Positions 27,253-36,609 of a stretch of 64,000 nt of DNA are shown here, piece by piece; the first letter of the stretch is position 1; every line of letters starts with the position of its first letter. The notes beneath the pieces are model-generated. The model saw only the letters and a list, made by a program, of their open reading frames with translations, did no database searches and was not told the DNA's origin. The stretch comes from Cognatundibacterium griseum (GTDB taxonomy: Bacteria > Pseudomonadota > Gammaproteobacteria > Burkholderiales > Burkholderiaceae_D): positions 1-64,000 of the forward strand of contig NZ_JACOGC010000001.1 in NCBI RefSeq assembly GCF_014284195.1, read 5' to 3'. The translations under genes and the position numbers were made by a program.

Positions 27253-28653
27253 TCAGACAAAACCCAGATTGCGGCTGCTGGCGTTGTAATTCACCAGATT
27301 CGGCAACAGCATCAGCAGGTCGCTGTCCGACACGCCAAACCATTTTCCCAGCGTCGCGGCATACTGATCGACCGAAGTAGTCGGCAGCAATCTTCCCTGT
27401 CCCACATCATCCGGGCCATTCGAGGCAATAACCGGCGGCGTGCCGAAATAACGCTGGCCGTTCACTGCGCCACCCAGCACAAAATGCATGCTGCCCCAGC
27501 CGTGATCGGAGCCGTCATTATTTCCACTCAGGGTGCGGCCAAAATCGGAGGCCGTGAATGTCGTCACCTGATTCGCCACACCCAGCTCAACAGTCGCCTG
27601 ATAAAAAGACGATAAAGCATCGCCCAGCGTTTTCATCAGATTCGGATGCACGGTCAGCAAACCATCGTGCGTATCAAAACCACCGATAGAAACGAAAAAT
27701 ACCTGCCGCTTTGCACCCAGCGTCCCGGCGACGGAAATCATGCGCGCAACCAGTTTGAGCTGATCCGCCAATCCATTTTTAGCAGGAAAAGCCGTCTGCA
27801 GGGCAGGTGCTGCCGCCAGTGCACCGGACAGTACGGCATTGGCATCAATCGCCCGCTGGCTGATGCGGTTATATTCGTTTTCAAACAAATGCGTGCGGCT
27901 TTGCGTAACCAGCGTCTGCAGGGCCGCCGAACAGGCAGAAGATCCGAACAAAGGCGCCTGCAGCCCGCTAAAAGGCACCGAACCATTGGTTGATACCTGG
28001 TATTGCACCGCGGTATTACCAGACAAATACACTGCATTGCCGGATACATTGACGCAGGTAAATGTCGAATGGGTATTCCCCGCCTGAAACAGGTCACCAA
28101 TGCGCCCGCCCCAGCCGGTCCGGGCACCTTCCGGCGAACTGGATTGCCAGACCGATTGCTGGTCGTTATGCGAAAACAGTTTAGGCGGCAACGGCACGCT
28201 TTTATTCGTGTATTGCAGCTTGCTGGTCGGCTGCACCAATGTACCAACATTCAGCACGACCCCCATTTTCCCGGACTGAAACAGCGGCACCAGCGGCGCC
28301 AGATTCGGCGCCAGCGCATATTGGTGGCGAAATCCGGCACTATCGGCCGGATCAGACAAAGCGGTCAATGCGGTCGCTGTCACCGCATCACGGCTGTAAC
28401 CCAGCGTGGGACGCAGCTGGTAGTAAGCGTTATAGCCGCTGGTATCATAAGGAATCAGCGTGTTGCCGTAGTCATTGCCGCCATACAGAAACACGCAGAC
28501 CATCGCCTTGTAATCGCTGGCCGTAGCCGCTGCAGCCTCCGACATGGCCGCCAGATTCACCGCCCAGGGCGTGGCGATGCCGGCGACGGACAAAGCAGAA
28601 GCACGTTGCAGGAAAGCACGGCGGGAAGCATTCATCGAACCTGGATTGTGCAT
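27253..28653 (-). CDS. DUF1501 family Tat-exported protein
   Basis: A 466-residue protein with a twin-arginine signal (SRRAFLQRASALSVAG, residues 10-25) and cleavage expected near AAAATA. The mature part is the DUF1501 family, related to sulfatase/alkaline-phosphatase-like folds: MVCVFLYGGNDYGNTLIP at the start of the domain, VSIGGFDTHDGL, and FTASDFGRTLSGNNDGSDHGWG with likely metal-binding His/Asp residues. The substrate is unknown. The upstream gene is DUF1800; the two families are regularly paired in bacteria and here are 7 bp apart. Co-export or complex formation is inferred. Confidence 0.88.
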   Translation of the reverse strand: MHNPGSMNASRRAFLQRASALSVAGIATPWAVNLAAMSEAAAATASDYKAMVCVFLYGGNDYGNTLIPYDTSGYNAYYQLRPTLGYSRDAVTATALTALSDPADSAGFRHQYALAPNLAPLVPLFQSGKMGVVLNVGTLVQPTSKLQYTNKSVPLPPKLFSHNDQQSVWQSSSPEGARTGWGGRIGDLFQAGNTHSTFTCVNVSGNAVYLSGNTAVQYQVSTNGSVPFSGLQAPLFGSSACSAALQTLVTQSRTHLFENEYNRISQRAIDANAVLSGALAAAPALQTAFPAKNGLADQLKLVARMISVAGTLGAKRQVFFVSIGGFDTHDGLLTVHPNLMKTLGDALSSFYQATVELGVANQVTTFTASDFGRTLSGNNDGSDHGWGSMHFVLGGAVNGQRYFGTPPVIASNGPDDVGQGRLLPTTSVDQYAATLGKWFGVSDSDLLMLLPNLVNYNASSRNLGFV

Positions 28654-28660
28654 AGTTTTC

Positions 28661-30385
28661 TCACTTCTGAACGATAAATTCCGGAGACGCCAGCACCAGC
28701 GTCAGGGCTGCGTAGATTCGGTTGTAACGTTTCGCATCGGTTCCCACCGGCATGCTGCTGATCGCTGTGCTCAGCTGGGACAAAGTTGCATCGCTAAGCT
28801 GGCCTGCTGCCAGCACTAGATTGATTTCATTCAACAGTGCCCGCTCATTTTCCGCCAGCGGCAGCAAACTGCTGTAGTCCGGCACCAGATCAGCATTTCC
28901 CAGACTCACGATACGTTGCATGAAATTCACATAACCCACTACCGTCGATTCATTCGTGATCTGAAATTCCGGTGCAACCAGTGTCGCAGCAGCGATCGAT
29001 GTATTCGGCGGCACATAACCGGGCCGGAAAAAATTGAATACCGAAGGTGAGCGCAAAGGACTCTGCCCCAACCGGCCGGCCGTATCGCTGGTATTACCGA
29101 TATTCCACAGGTCGCTGGCAGAACTGACGTTGTACGCTCTGGCCCAGTTTGCAAAACGCAACACCGGTTCACGCAATTTGCCAAACTGCGGACTGCTGGC
29201 AATTGACGTATTTCGTGCTTCATCATCGAGCAAAATTGCTTTGATCACTGCGCCGAGAGAGCCCCTGACACCTTTGCCGTCATTCAGAAACACCGCGCTG
29301 ATACGCTGCACGTAAGCCGGAGAAGGATTGCTGGTCACCAGACGCTGGATCAGTTGGCGGCTGATAAACGGTGCAACATTCGGATGCGCAAAAATAATAT
29401 CCAGCGCCGCTTTCAGACTTTGCTCACCCGTCAGACCTGCAGGTACGGTGCTGCCGAGAAAAGTCGAAGCGCCGGTTTCATGACGGGCCGCAATCTGAAT
29501 CATCGGACGGCGCAAGAAATCCGGTGTATCCGTTTTGCTGACCGTCAGGTCAAAATCCCAGCCGGTAAAAACTCTGGCCAGCCCGGTAATATCATTGAGG
29601 CTGTAAGTTTCCTGCGGCACGCCATTGGCCAGCGCAGGCGTCCCGTCGGCATTCAGTTTCAGCAGTCCGATGGAAAACAGCTGCATGATTTCACGTGCAT
29701 AGTTTTCATCCGGCAAAGCGCCGGTTTTCGGATCGTATTTCACATTACCGCGGAATGTCAGGTATTGCCCCATCGCGGCGCTGGTAGAGATCGCCTCCAG
29801 CAGGTTGCGATAATTGCCGAAACAGTTGGCTGCCAGCAAATCCACGTAGCTGGCAGCAGAAAAAGCGCGCCAACCGGCACCGACCAGACCATCGATGCTG
29901 ACGACGAAAATTTCCGATAAAGCCAGCGTGACGCGCTGGCGCAGGGTATCTGTTGAATAGATCAGCTTGCGCCAGATCGCCGAATCAAAACCGTTTTCGG
30001 TATTAATGTTCGTCGCTGCGTTATACCCTTTTGCCATCAGCCAGTCCCAGCAGCTCATGGACACAGGCAGCGCCATCTGCTCATCAATCCAGCCGGCATA
30101 CCCTAAGGTCTGCACCCGCGTAATCTGGTCGTGAGTGGCGCCCATCGAAACCTGCGCCAGAAAACGTGACGCCTGTTGGGCAGAAATCGCGCCTCCGCCG
30201 GTATTCGCCGGCGGGGTATTGTCGGGAGGAACCGGACTCTGCGAACCTCCTCCGCCTCCGCCGCAAGCGCTCAGCAAAGCAGCACTGGCGGCCAGCGCGG
30301 CAGGTATTCTGGCAGAAAAACCCTCTGCGACCGGCATCGTCTCGGCGAGCGTTGCCGACTTCACATCATTATTCTCATCCAGCAT
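28661..30385 (-). CDS. DUF1800 family exported protein
   Basis: A 574-residue protein. A hydrophobic N-terminal segment ends in a lipobox-like ALLSACGGGGGG (Cys about residue 41), then a Pro-rich linker and a DUF1800 domain from about residue 68 (AQQASRFLAQVSMGAT). Recognisable family blocks are WRKLIYSTDTLRQRVTLALSEIFVVS, PDENYAREIMQLFSIGL, ARVFTGW, and FNFFRPGY near the end. The family's biochemical role is unknown. It is transcribed together with the Tat-exported DUF1501 protein. The start at 30385 has an AAGGGAAGAG ribosome site. The long 30-residue lead before the hydrophobic stretch is unusual for a lipoprotein. Confidence 0.87.
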   Translation of the reverse strand: MLDENNDVKSATLAETMPVAEGFSARIPAALAASAALLSACGGGGGGSQSPVPPDNTPPANTGGGAISAQQASRFLAQVSMGATHDQITRVQTLGYAGWIDEQMALPVSMSCWDWLMAKGYNAATNINTENGFDSAIWRKLIYSTDTLRQRVTLALSEIFVVSIDGLVGAGWRAFSAASYVDLLAANCFGNYRNLLEAISTSAAMGQYLTFRGNVKYDPKTGALPDENYAREIMQLFSIGLLKLNADGTPALANGVPQETYSLNDITGLARVFTGWDFDLTVSKTDTPDFLRRPMIQIAARHETGASTFLGSTVPAGLTGEQSLKAALDIIFAHPNVAPFISRQLIQRLVTSNPSPAYVQRISAVFLNDGKGVRGSLGAVIKAILLDDEARNTSIASSPQFGKLREPVLRFANWARAYNVSSASDLWNIGNTSDTAGRLGQSPLRSPSVFNFFRPGYVPPNTSIAAATLVAPEFQITNESTVVGYVNFMQRIVSLGNADLVPDYSSLLPLAENERALLNEINLVLAAGQLSDATLSQLSTAISSMPVGTDAKRYNRIYAALTLVLASPEFIVQK

Positions 30386-30731
30386 GGAACTCTTCCCTTC
30401 TTTCGATACCCAATCAGCAGCACTGCCGTTCGGCAGCAGGAGTCAGACTTGGGCTTAGCTTAGATCAGTTTGAGAAAATTACCTATATGCATTTGTAAAA
30501 ATGTACACTGAATCTTGTGAGGTTTCGAAAGAATTTTGAAAGAAAACAGCGACATCAGAGGCAAGGTCAGCTTTCCAGTCTGTTTTTACGTTAAGTCTTG
30601 TTACATTTTTTTAAAAGGGAGTCCAGTTTGATCGGCCAGGCAATGGAAAATCTTCAATCTTTGTTACAGTGACCGACTGAGATTCGGTTATCCTTGCGAA
30701 CTCGTCATACAGGCATTCCTGACCACTATCC
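30386..30731. other. 346-bp divergent intergenic region
   Basis: A gap between the DUF1800 gene (leftward) and the TonB-like gene (rightward). It holds one compact hairpin, CTGCCG-TT-CGGCAG (30423-30436), in the predicted leader of the DUF1800 mRNA, and AT-rich stretches that should include both promoters. I see no convincing coding frame or named regulatory motif. Confidence 0.5.
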
Positions 30732-31583
30732 ATGAAGTTGAGTATCGAAGCACCCGGCAATGAGGTGACAGAACCCGGTGAAATTCATCTGCACATCCGG
30801 TTCCGCCCTGCCAGCATCACCGGAATAGTGGTTGTTTTGCTGATTCATGCGCTGCTGCTGTATTTTCTGCTCAATATGCATCCGCTCAAGAAGCAGAAAC
30901 AGGGTGACGATGCCGCCTCGCAAGCGCCAATGGTGCTGATTCTGGATAAAACGGCCATCGCCAAAATGACGCAGCCGGAACCCAAAAAATCCGCACCGAA
31001 GCCGCCGGTAATCCCGCACACCAAAAAATCGATCACCCCGCCGACCCCGCAACAGACAGCCCCTGTCGTCACCGCCCAGACCACGGTGACGCCGCCAGCA
31101 CCGATTGTTGAAACACCGCCGGCACAAGACATGATGAGCATGCTCAATGCTGCCCGCGAACGCCGGCGGGCGCAGGAAGAAGCGAATCAGGATCAGGCCG
31201 CCAACCAGACCGGACGCGGCATGACGCCGCAGGAAGTGGCCGAGGCGAATGTGCGGCACAGCATGCAGCGTGCCGCCGGCAGGGAAGGCACTGGCGGTGT
31301 ATTCCAGATTCTCAGCAAAAGCACGCGCATGGGCAGTTTTTCCTTCCGCGGCTGGCGGCCAAACTCCAATAGCAGCTGGAAGCAGGTCATTGAAGTCGAT
31401 GCCGGTCTGGGTGGTAATGTCGAGCTCGCCATTGTCCGGCGCATGATTGAACTGATACGCACCCATTATCAGGGTGATTTCAGCTGGGAATCACGCCGCC
31501 TTGGCCGCGTGATCACCCTGTCAGCGCGGCCACAGGACAGCGCCGAGCTGGAAGCATTCATGATGAAAGAATTTTTCGACTGA
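30732..31583 (+). CDS. TonB-like single-pass membrane protein
   Basis: A 283-residue protein. A short cytoplasmic N-terminus is followed by one transmembrane helix (ITGIVVVLLIHALLLYFLL, about 29-47), a Pro/Lys-rich periplasmic linker (about 75-135) with KPPVIPHTKKSITPPTPQQ, a charged segment and a C-terminal domain of about 90 residues (GGVFQILSKSTRMGSFSF onward). The layout is that of TonB or TolA, but the C-terminal sequence does not look like a standard TonB domain. No ExbB/ExbD genes are nearby. The last 26 bp overlap the convergent DUF2917 gene. Function unknown. Confidence 0.75.
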   Translation: MKLSIEAPGNEVTEPGEIHLHIRFRPASITGIVVVLLIHALLLYFLLNMHPLKKQKQGDDAASQAPMVLILDKTAIAKMTQPEPKKSAPKPPVIPHTKKSITPPTPQQTAPVVTAQTTVTPPAPIVETPPAQDMMSMLNAARERRRAQEEANQDQAANQTGRGMTPQEVAEANVRHSMQRAAGREGTGGVFQILSKSTRMGSFSFRGWRPNSNSSWKQVIEVDAGLGGNVELAIVRRMIELIRTHYQGDFSWESRRLGRVITLSARPQDSAELEAFMMKEFFD

Positions 31584-31887
31584 GCATCCGCCATTGCATG
31601 CGCAGCCGCGACAGCCACGCGGCACCCAGGCGTATCAGCGCCCCCTGTTCTGCCGGCGGTGCTTCATATAGCAATTCACTTGAGCGGCAGGCCGTCAGCA
31701 ACAGCCAGCCAGAACGGGGAACCGTATAAATCCCCCCGTCTTGCAGCGGTAGCGCCACATCAAAGCGGAGCCTCTCCAAATCACGGCTTTCGCTCACTGT
31801 CACCTGACCTGTACTTAAATGAAGGCGGCTGCCTTTGCTGGCATAGAAATGTACCGTCTGCTGCGCCCGTAACGTCGTGATATGCAT
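31558..31887 (-). CDS. DUF2917 family protein
   Basis: A 109-residue cytoplasmic protein matching my recollection of DUF2917, a small beta-rich family common in Burkholderiales: VHFYASKGSRLHLSTGQV, then LPLQDGGIYTVPRSGWLLLTA. Function unknown. I chose the ATG at 31887 because AGGAG lies 7-8 bases upstream; a longer frame to 31974 adds a Cys-rich lead that is probably not translated. It diverges from the MocR regulator, a likely controller by position, and overlaps the TonB-like gene by 26 bp. Confidence 0.78.
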   Translation of the reverse strand: MHITTLRAQQTVHFYASKGSRLHLSTGQVTVSESRDLERLRFDVALPLQDGGIYTVPRSGWLLLTACRSSELLYEAPPAEQGALIRLGAAWLSRLRMQWRMLSRKILSS

Positions 31888-31996
31888 GATGACTCCTGTC
31901 TGCTGCGTTGGACAACTGGCGCAAATACGCCCGTTGCATGGAAAACCACAGCGTAAACAGAGACTGCCTTGCATAACAGGGACAGAAAAGCACTAT

Positions 31997-32058
31997 CTGT
32001 ATCGCATCACAGTATTTTTTTTAAAGCTGTTATTATCAAAATTTACTGAAACTGTATC
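31997..32058 (+). promoter_or_regulatory. Direct CTGTATC repeats before the MocR gene
   Basis: CTGTATC occurs at 31997-32003 and again at 32052-32058, in the region between DUF2917 and the MocR-type regulator. MocR proteins commonly bind direct repeats near their own divergent promoter, so these are candidate operators. The repeats are seen; binding is inferred. Confidence 0.3.
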
Positions 32059-32078
32059 TTTGTCGCCCGCGCTCAAGG

Positions 32079-33551
32079 ATGGATCATCTGTTCATGCACA
32101 CCACGCCCCTCTACCGCCAGCTTGCCGATTATTATCTGAGCGCCATCCGTGCCGGAACGCTGGCCACCGGCGACCGCATGCCGTCGGTACGCAAACTGAT
32201 GCAGAATCATGCCGTCAGTCTGTCGACTGCCTTGCAGATGTGCCGCTATCTGGAAGCAGAGGGCTGGCTGGAGGCGCGTCCACGTTCCGGCTATTTCGTG
32301 CGCCAGCCGCGCCGCATCCGGCTGGCGCCGGCGTCCGAGCCGCGACCAGCCACCATGATCGATCCGGCGCAGTTCGTCGGCATCCACGAACGGGTATCCG
32401 CCATCATCGCGCAGGGTCAGCGGCCAGTGCGGATCAACCTGGCGCGCGCAACCGGTGCGCCGGAACTGTATCCGCACCAGCAATTGCGCCAGCTGGCCAG
32501 CAGCCTGCTGCGCCAGCATCCTTACCTGCTGACCAAGGCCATTTCGCCCGGCGGCAACCGCGAATTAAAGGCAACGCTGGCAAAACGGTCACTGGATGCC
32601 GGAATCAGCACCTCCGCCGAGGAAATCACTATCACGCATGGCTGCATTGAAGCGCTGAACCTGGCGCTGCGCGCCGTTGCCCATGCCGGGGACATCATCG
32701 CCGTTGAATCGCCGACGTTTTACGGTTTGCTGCAGGTACTGGAAAGCCTGGGCATGAAAGCGCTGGAAATCCCGACCAGCCCCAGTACCGGCATCTCGCT
32801 GGAAGCGCTGGAGCTGGCCATGCAGACCTATGACAATATCAAGGCCGTGGTGGTGGTGCCGCATCTGCAGAATCCGCTCGGCAGCATCATGCCGGACGAC
32901 CACAAGCAAAAACTGGTCAGGCTGTGCGAAGCCCGGCAGATTCCGCTGATTGAGGATGACTCGTACAGCGCGCTTGCCAGCAGCGACCGCATCCCGACCG
33001 CGGCAAAACACTGGGACCATACCGGCAATGTGATTTATTGCGCTTCCCTGCACAAAGTGCTGGCGCCCGGCCTGCGGATCGGCTGGATGCTGGCGGGGCG
33101 CTGGCAGGCGCGGGTCAATATGTTCAAGTATGCACAGACCCGCTATAACGAAGAACTCTCGCAACTGATTGTCGCCACCTTTATGCAATCGAGCAATTAC
33201 GACCGGCACCTGCGCAAACTGCGCGCCACCCTGAGCGCGCAAAGAGAGCAGATGGCCGAAGCGATTGCCACCTATTTCCCGGAAGGAACCCGTCTGACGG
33301 TGCCGGATGGCGGCGTCTCGGTATGGGTCGAAATGCCGGAGCAAGTCTCATCGAAAGCCGTTTTTGAGGCTGCGTTGCAAAAAGACATCCTGATCTCGCC
33401 CGGCCTGTTGTATTCCAATTCAAATCGTTTTAACCATTTTTTACGATTGAATTGCGGCACCCGTTATTCTGACGGGCTCGACTCCGCCCTGCGCACACTG
33501 GGCAAAATCATTCTGGAAGCCAGAGACGCCACCCAGTCTGCCGCCGCCTGA
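32079..33551 (+). CDS. MocR/PdxR-type GntR regulator with aminotransferase domain
   Basis: A 490-residue transcription factor. The N-terminal GntR winged helix (LYRQLADYYLSAIRAG, MPSVRKLMQNH, residues about 11-75) is fused to a fold-type I aminotransferase-like domain (about 115-475). The PLP lysine is Lys326 in SLHKVLAPGLRIGW, and the NPLG and DDSYS motifs are present. Such regulators sense PLP or amino-acid derivatives. No vitamin B6 or taurine gene adjoins; DUF2917 is the divergent neighbour. An alternative start is Met6 (32094), which gives a more typical family opening. Confidence 0.88.
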   Translation: MDHLFMHTTPLYRQLADYYLSAIRAGTLATGDRMPSVRKLMQNHAVSLSTALQMCRYLEAEGWLEARPRSGYFVRQPRRIRLAPASEPRPATMIDPAQFVGIHERVSAIIAQGQRPVRINLARATGAPELYPHQQLRQLASSLLRQHPYLLTKAISPGGNRELKATLAKRSLDAGISTSAEEITITHGCIEALNLALRAVAHAGDIIAVESPTFYGLLQVLESLGMKALEIPTSPSTGISLEALELAMQTYDNIKAVVVVPHLQNPLGSIMPDDHKQKLVRLCEARQIPLIEDDSYSALASSDRIPTAAKHWDHTGNVIYCASLHKVLAPGLRIGWMLAGRWQARVNMFKYAQTRYNEELSQLIVATFMQSSNYDRHLRKLRATLSAQREQMAEAIATYFPEGTRLTVPDGGVSVWVEMPEQVSSKAVFEAALQKDILISPGLLYSNSNRFNHFLRLNCGTRYSDGLDSALRTLGKIILEARDATQSAAA

Positions 33552-33637
33552 ATAACAACAATCTAACAACAATTTGCTTAACGTGTGGAAAGCCACAATT
33601 GCCGCTGTCTGAAGCATTTTCGATAATGCGCCCATCC

Positions 33638-33688
33638 ACGGAAATATATCCGTAGGGCTGTCACATATCTGCGTCCCGATCTGTGACA
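33638..33688 (+). promoter_or_regulatory. Two inverted repeats upstream of dctA
   Basis: ACGGAAATATATCCGT (33638-33653) is nearly palindromic. TGTCACA (33659-33665) and TGTGACA (33682-33688) form a 7-bp inverted repeat 16 bp apart. Both lie 25-75 bp before the dctA start and may be operator or leader structures. No protein can be named. Confidence 0.35.
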
Positions 33689-33713
33689 TGGTCACTCACA
33701 CCGGAGACTCAGT

Positions 33714-35024
33714 ATGCGTTCGCAACCTATTTATAAATCCCTGTATTTTCAGGTGATCTCTGCCATCGTGATCGGCGTTCTGCTCGGTCATTTTTATCCC
33801 GAAACCGGCGCTGCCATGAAACCGCTGGGCGATGGCTTCATCAAGCTCATCAAAATGATGATTGCCCCGATCATCTTCTGTACCGTCGTGGTTGGCATCG
33901 CGGGCATGGAAGACATGAAAAAAGTCGGTAAAACCGGCGGCATGGCACTGCTGTATTTTGAAGTTGTCAGTACCCTGGCACTGATCGTGGGTCTCGTGAT
34001 CGTCAATGTGCTGCAACCTGGCGGCGGTATGCATATCGATGTTCACAGTCTCGACACCAAAGGCATCGCCGCCTATACCGGCCCGGGCAAAATGCAGACC
34101 GTGACAGACTTCCTGATGTCGATCATCCCCAGCACTTTCCTGGACGCGTTTGCCAAGGGTGAAATCCTGCAGGTTCTGCTGATCGCTGTATTTTTCGGCT
34201 TTGCCCTGCACCGTTTCGGCGGGCGCGGCACGCTGATTTTTGATTTTGTTGAAAAATTCTCCCACGTCCTGTTCGTGATCGTCGGCTACATCATGAAAGC
34301 CGCCCCGATCGGCGCATTCGGCGCGATGGCATTCACCATCGGTAAATTCGGCGTCAGCTCCCTGCTCTCTCTGGGTTATCTGATGATGACGTTTTACCTG
34401 ACCTGCCTGATTTTCATCTTTGTCGTGCTGGGTGTGATCGCCAGATTTCACGGCTTCAGCGTCTGGAAATTTGTGAAATACATCAAGGAAGAATTACTGA
34501 TCGTGCTCGGCACATCCTCGTCCGAATCTGCATTGCCGGGCATCATGGCCAAACTGGAAAAGCTGGGCGTGAAAAAATCCGTGGTAGGTCTGGTGATCCC
34601 GACCGGTTATTCGTTCAACCTCGACGGCACCTCGATTTATCTGACCATGGCTGCGGTGTTCATTGCGCAGGCAACCGATACCCCGATGAGCCTGATGCAG
34701 CAGATCACCCTCTTGGCCGTGCTGCTGCTGACCTCCAAAGGGGCGGCAGGCATCACCGGCAGCGGCTTCATCGTGCTGGCAGCGACACTGTCCGCGGTTG
34801 GCGGCATTCCGGTTGCCGGCCTGGCCCTGATCCTGGGAATCGACCGTTTCATGTCAGAAGCCCGTGCGCTGACCAACCTGGTCGGTAACGGCGTCGCCAC
34901 CATCATCGTGGCGAAATGGGGCAACGATGTGGATATGCGCAAGCTCAGCGACGGTCTGAATCAGGTCGCACAGGATGATGAAACCGATTATGAACACATG
35001 ATCGCCACCCAGAAGCATCTGTAA
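33714..35024 (+). CDS. dctA: C4-dicarboxylate transporter DctA
   Basis: A 436-residue inner-membrane symporter of the DAACS/glutamate-transporter fold, importing succinate, fumarate, malate and often aspartate with protons or sodium. Visible family features are [19 protein letters not shown] (about 45-63), the re-entrant serine-rich loop [11 protein letters not shown] (about 265), [21 protein letters not shown], and [19 protein letters not shown]. Length is normal. No dctBD regulator genes adjoin. It is followed by a strong terminator. Confidence 0.95.
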   Translation: MRSQPIYKSLYFQVISAIVIGVLLGHFYPETGAAMKPLGDGFIKLIKMMIAPIIFCTVVVGIAGMEDMKKVGKTGGMALLYFEVVSTLALIVGLVIVNVLQPGGGMHIDVHSLDTKGIAAYTGPGKMQTVTDFLMSIIPSTFLDAFAKGEILQVLLIAVFFGFALHRFGGRGTLIFDFVEKFSHVLFVIVGYIMKAAPIGAFGAMAFTIGKFGVSSLLSLGYLMMTFYLTCLIFIFVVLGVIARFHGFSVWKFVKYIKEELLIVLGTSSSESALPGIMAKLEKLGVKKSVVGLVIPTGYSFNLDGTSIYLTMAAVFIAQATDTPMSLMQQITLLAVLLLTSKGAAGITGSGFIVLAATLSAVGGIPVAGLALILGIDRFMSEARALTNLVGNGVATIIVAKWGNDVDMRKLSDGLNQVAQDDETDYEHMIATQKHL

Positions 35025-35055
35025 GCCATCACCGGCATAGCCAGCTTTCCCCAAC

Positions 35056-35083
35056 AGGCGGACACAAAGTGTCCGCCTTTTTA
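35056..35083 (+). terminator. Intrinsic terminator after dctA
   Basis: AGGCGGACAC and GTGTCCGCCT form a perfect 10-bp stem with a 3-base loop, running into TTTTT. It lies 31 bp after the dctA stop. Confidence 0.9.
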
Positions 35084-35179
35084 TTGCCTGCCGAATCCGG
35101 CAAGACAACAGCGCTCCTGTCATTTTGCGGATGCCTTCATGGTATATGATCATGACATCTGACGAACTGAGGAGTGAAC

Positions 35180-36520
35180 ATGGCTCTGTTTGATCACTTT
35201 CTGGTGATTGCCATTCTGGTTGCCTGCAGCGCTTTTTTCTCGATGGCAGAAATCTCGCTGGCAGCCGCGCGTAAAGTCAAGCTACAGGTGCTGGAGGCCG
35301 AAGGAGAAAGCCGCGCAGCGCGGGTGCTCGAACTGCAGCAGGACCCGGGGCATTTTTTTACCGTTGTGCAAATCGGCCTGAATGCCGTCGCGATTCTCGG
35401 CGGTATTCTGGGTGAACAGGCATTGACCCCGTATTTCGCCGGCGTGCTGCATTCGCTGTTCGGCAACGACGCATGGATAGACAGCGCCGGCTTTCTCGGC
35501 TCTTTTCTGTTTGTGACCTCGCTGTTCATTCTGTTTGCAGATCTGATGCCGAAAAAACTCGCGATGATTGCGCCGGAAAAGGTGGCGATGCTGGTCGTCA
35601 CCCCGATGCAATGGTGCGTGCGTCTGTTCAAGCCGCTGGTCTGGCTGTTTAACGGTCTGTCGGAGCTGCTGTCCCGCGCCCTGCATCTGCCGACCGAACG
35701 CGATGAGCAGATCACTTCCGACGAAATCTATGCGATGGTGGATGCCGGTGCGGAAGCCGGCATCCTGCAGGCACGGGAACATCACATGATCGGCAATGTG
35801 TTTGAACTCGAAAGCCGCACCGTGCCGAGCGCCATGTCACAGCGCGACAGCATCGTCTACTTCACCCTGCAAGACAGCGATGTCACGATCCGGCAGAAAA
35901 TTGCCGATCATCCGCACACCAAATTTCTGGTTTGCGATGGCCACATTGATCACGTCGTCGGTTACGTGGAATCCAAAGACATCCTGAAACGGGTTCTGAC
36001 CAATCAGGCTTTTTCCAAAGTGCAGGAATTATCCATCCGCACCGCGCTGGCGGTGCCCGATTCGCTGACCTTGTCCGAAATGCTGGAACAATTCAAAGGC
36101 ACGCGGGAAGACTTTGCCGTCATCCTCAATGAATATGCGCTGGTGGTCGGCGTGATCACGCTCAACGATGTCCTCAGCACGCTGATGGGCAATCTGGTGC
36201 ATCCTTTCCTTGAAGATCAGATCGTCCGGCGCGATGCGGACTCCTGGCTGATAGACGGCGCCACCACGATTGAGGATGTGTGCCGGGCGCTGGAAATCGA
36301 TGCCTTGCCGGAACAGGGCAGCTATGAGACCATTGCGGGCTTTATGATGACGATGCTCAAAAAAATCCCGAAACGCACTGATTTTGTGATGGTCGGCGAT
36401 TACAAATTTGAGGTTGTCGATATCGATCATTACCGGATTGATCAATTGCTGGTCGTGCGCTGCGGCGATAAAGCGACTCCGGAAGCGGAACCGGCGCGGA
36501 ACGCAGCGCGTCAGTCATAA
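35180..36520 (+). CDS. CNNM/CBS/CorC-domain membrane protein (HlyC/CorC family)
   Basis: A 446-residue inner-membrane protein of the UPF0053 or hemolysin C/CorC family. The N-terminal CNNM (DUF21) region has about four hydrophobic helices (LVIAILVACSAFFSMAEISLA; NAVAILGGILGEQAL). Two CBS domains follow (about 205-330), then a C-terminal CorC_HlyC transporter-associated domain (WLIDGATTIEDVCRAL onward). Family members are linked to Mg2+ or Co2+ efflux; hemolysin is a historical label. I chose the ATG at 35180, preceded by GAGGAG. YegD-type Hsp70 follows after 89 bp on the same strand. Confidence 0.88.
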   Translation: MALFDHFLVIAILVACSAFFSMAEISLAAARKVKLQVLEAEGESRAARVLELQQDPGHFFTVVQIGLNAVAILGGILGEQALTPYFAGVLHSLFGNDAWIDSAGFLGSFLFVTSLFILFADLMPKKLAMIAPEKVAMLVVTPMQWCVRLFKPLVWLFNGLSELLSRALHLPTERDEQITSDEIYAMVDAGAEAGILQAREHHMIGNVFELESRTVPSAMSQRDSIVYFTLQDSDVTIRQKIADHPHTKFLVCDGHIDHVVGYVESKDILKRVLTNQAFSKVQELSIRTALAVPDSLTLSEMLEQFKGTREDFAVILNEYALVVGVITLNDVLSTLMGNLVHPFLEDQIVRRDADSWLIDGATTIEDVCRALEIDALPEQGSYETIAGFMMTMLKKIPKRTDFVMVGDYKFEVVDIDHYRIDQLLVVRCGDKATPEAEPARNAARQS

Positions 36521-36609
36521 CAAGCGCCAAGCGCACCCCGGATTCCGCCGCCACCGTTAACCGTCATGCCCTCTTGCACCGAGAGGCGTATTCGCTATCA
36601 GGAAGTTTC

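Noticed and set aside
33585-33610. A possible sigma-54 promoter (TGG...TTGC) upstream of dctA
   Set aside because: The GG-to-GC spacing is off by two bases, and no dctBD genes are nearby.
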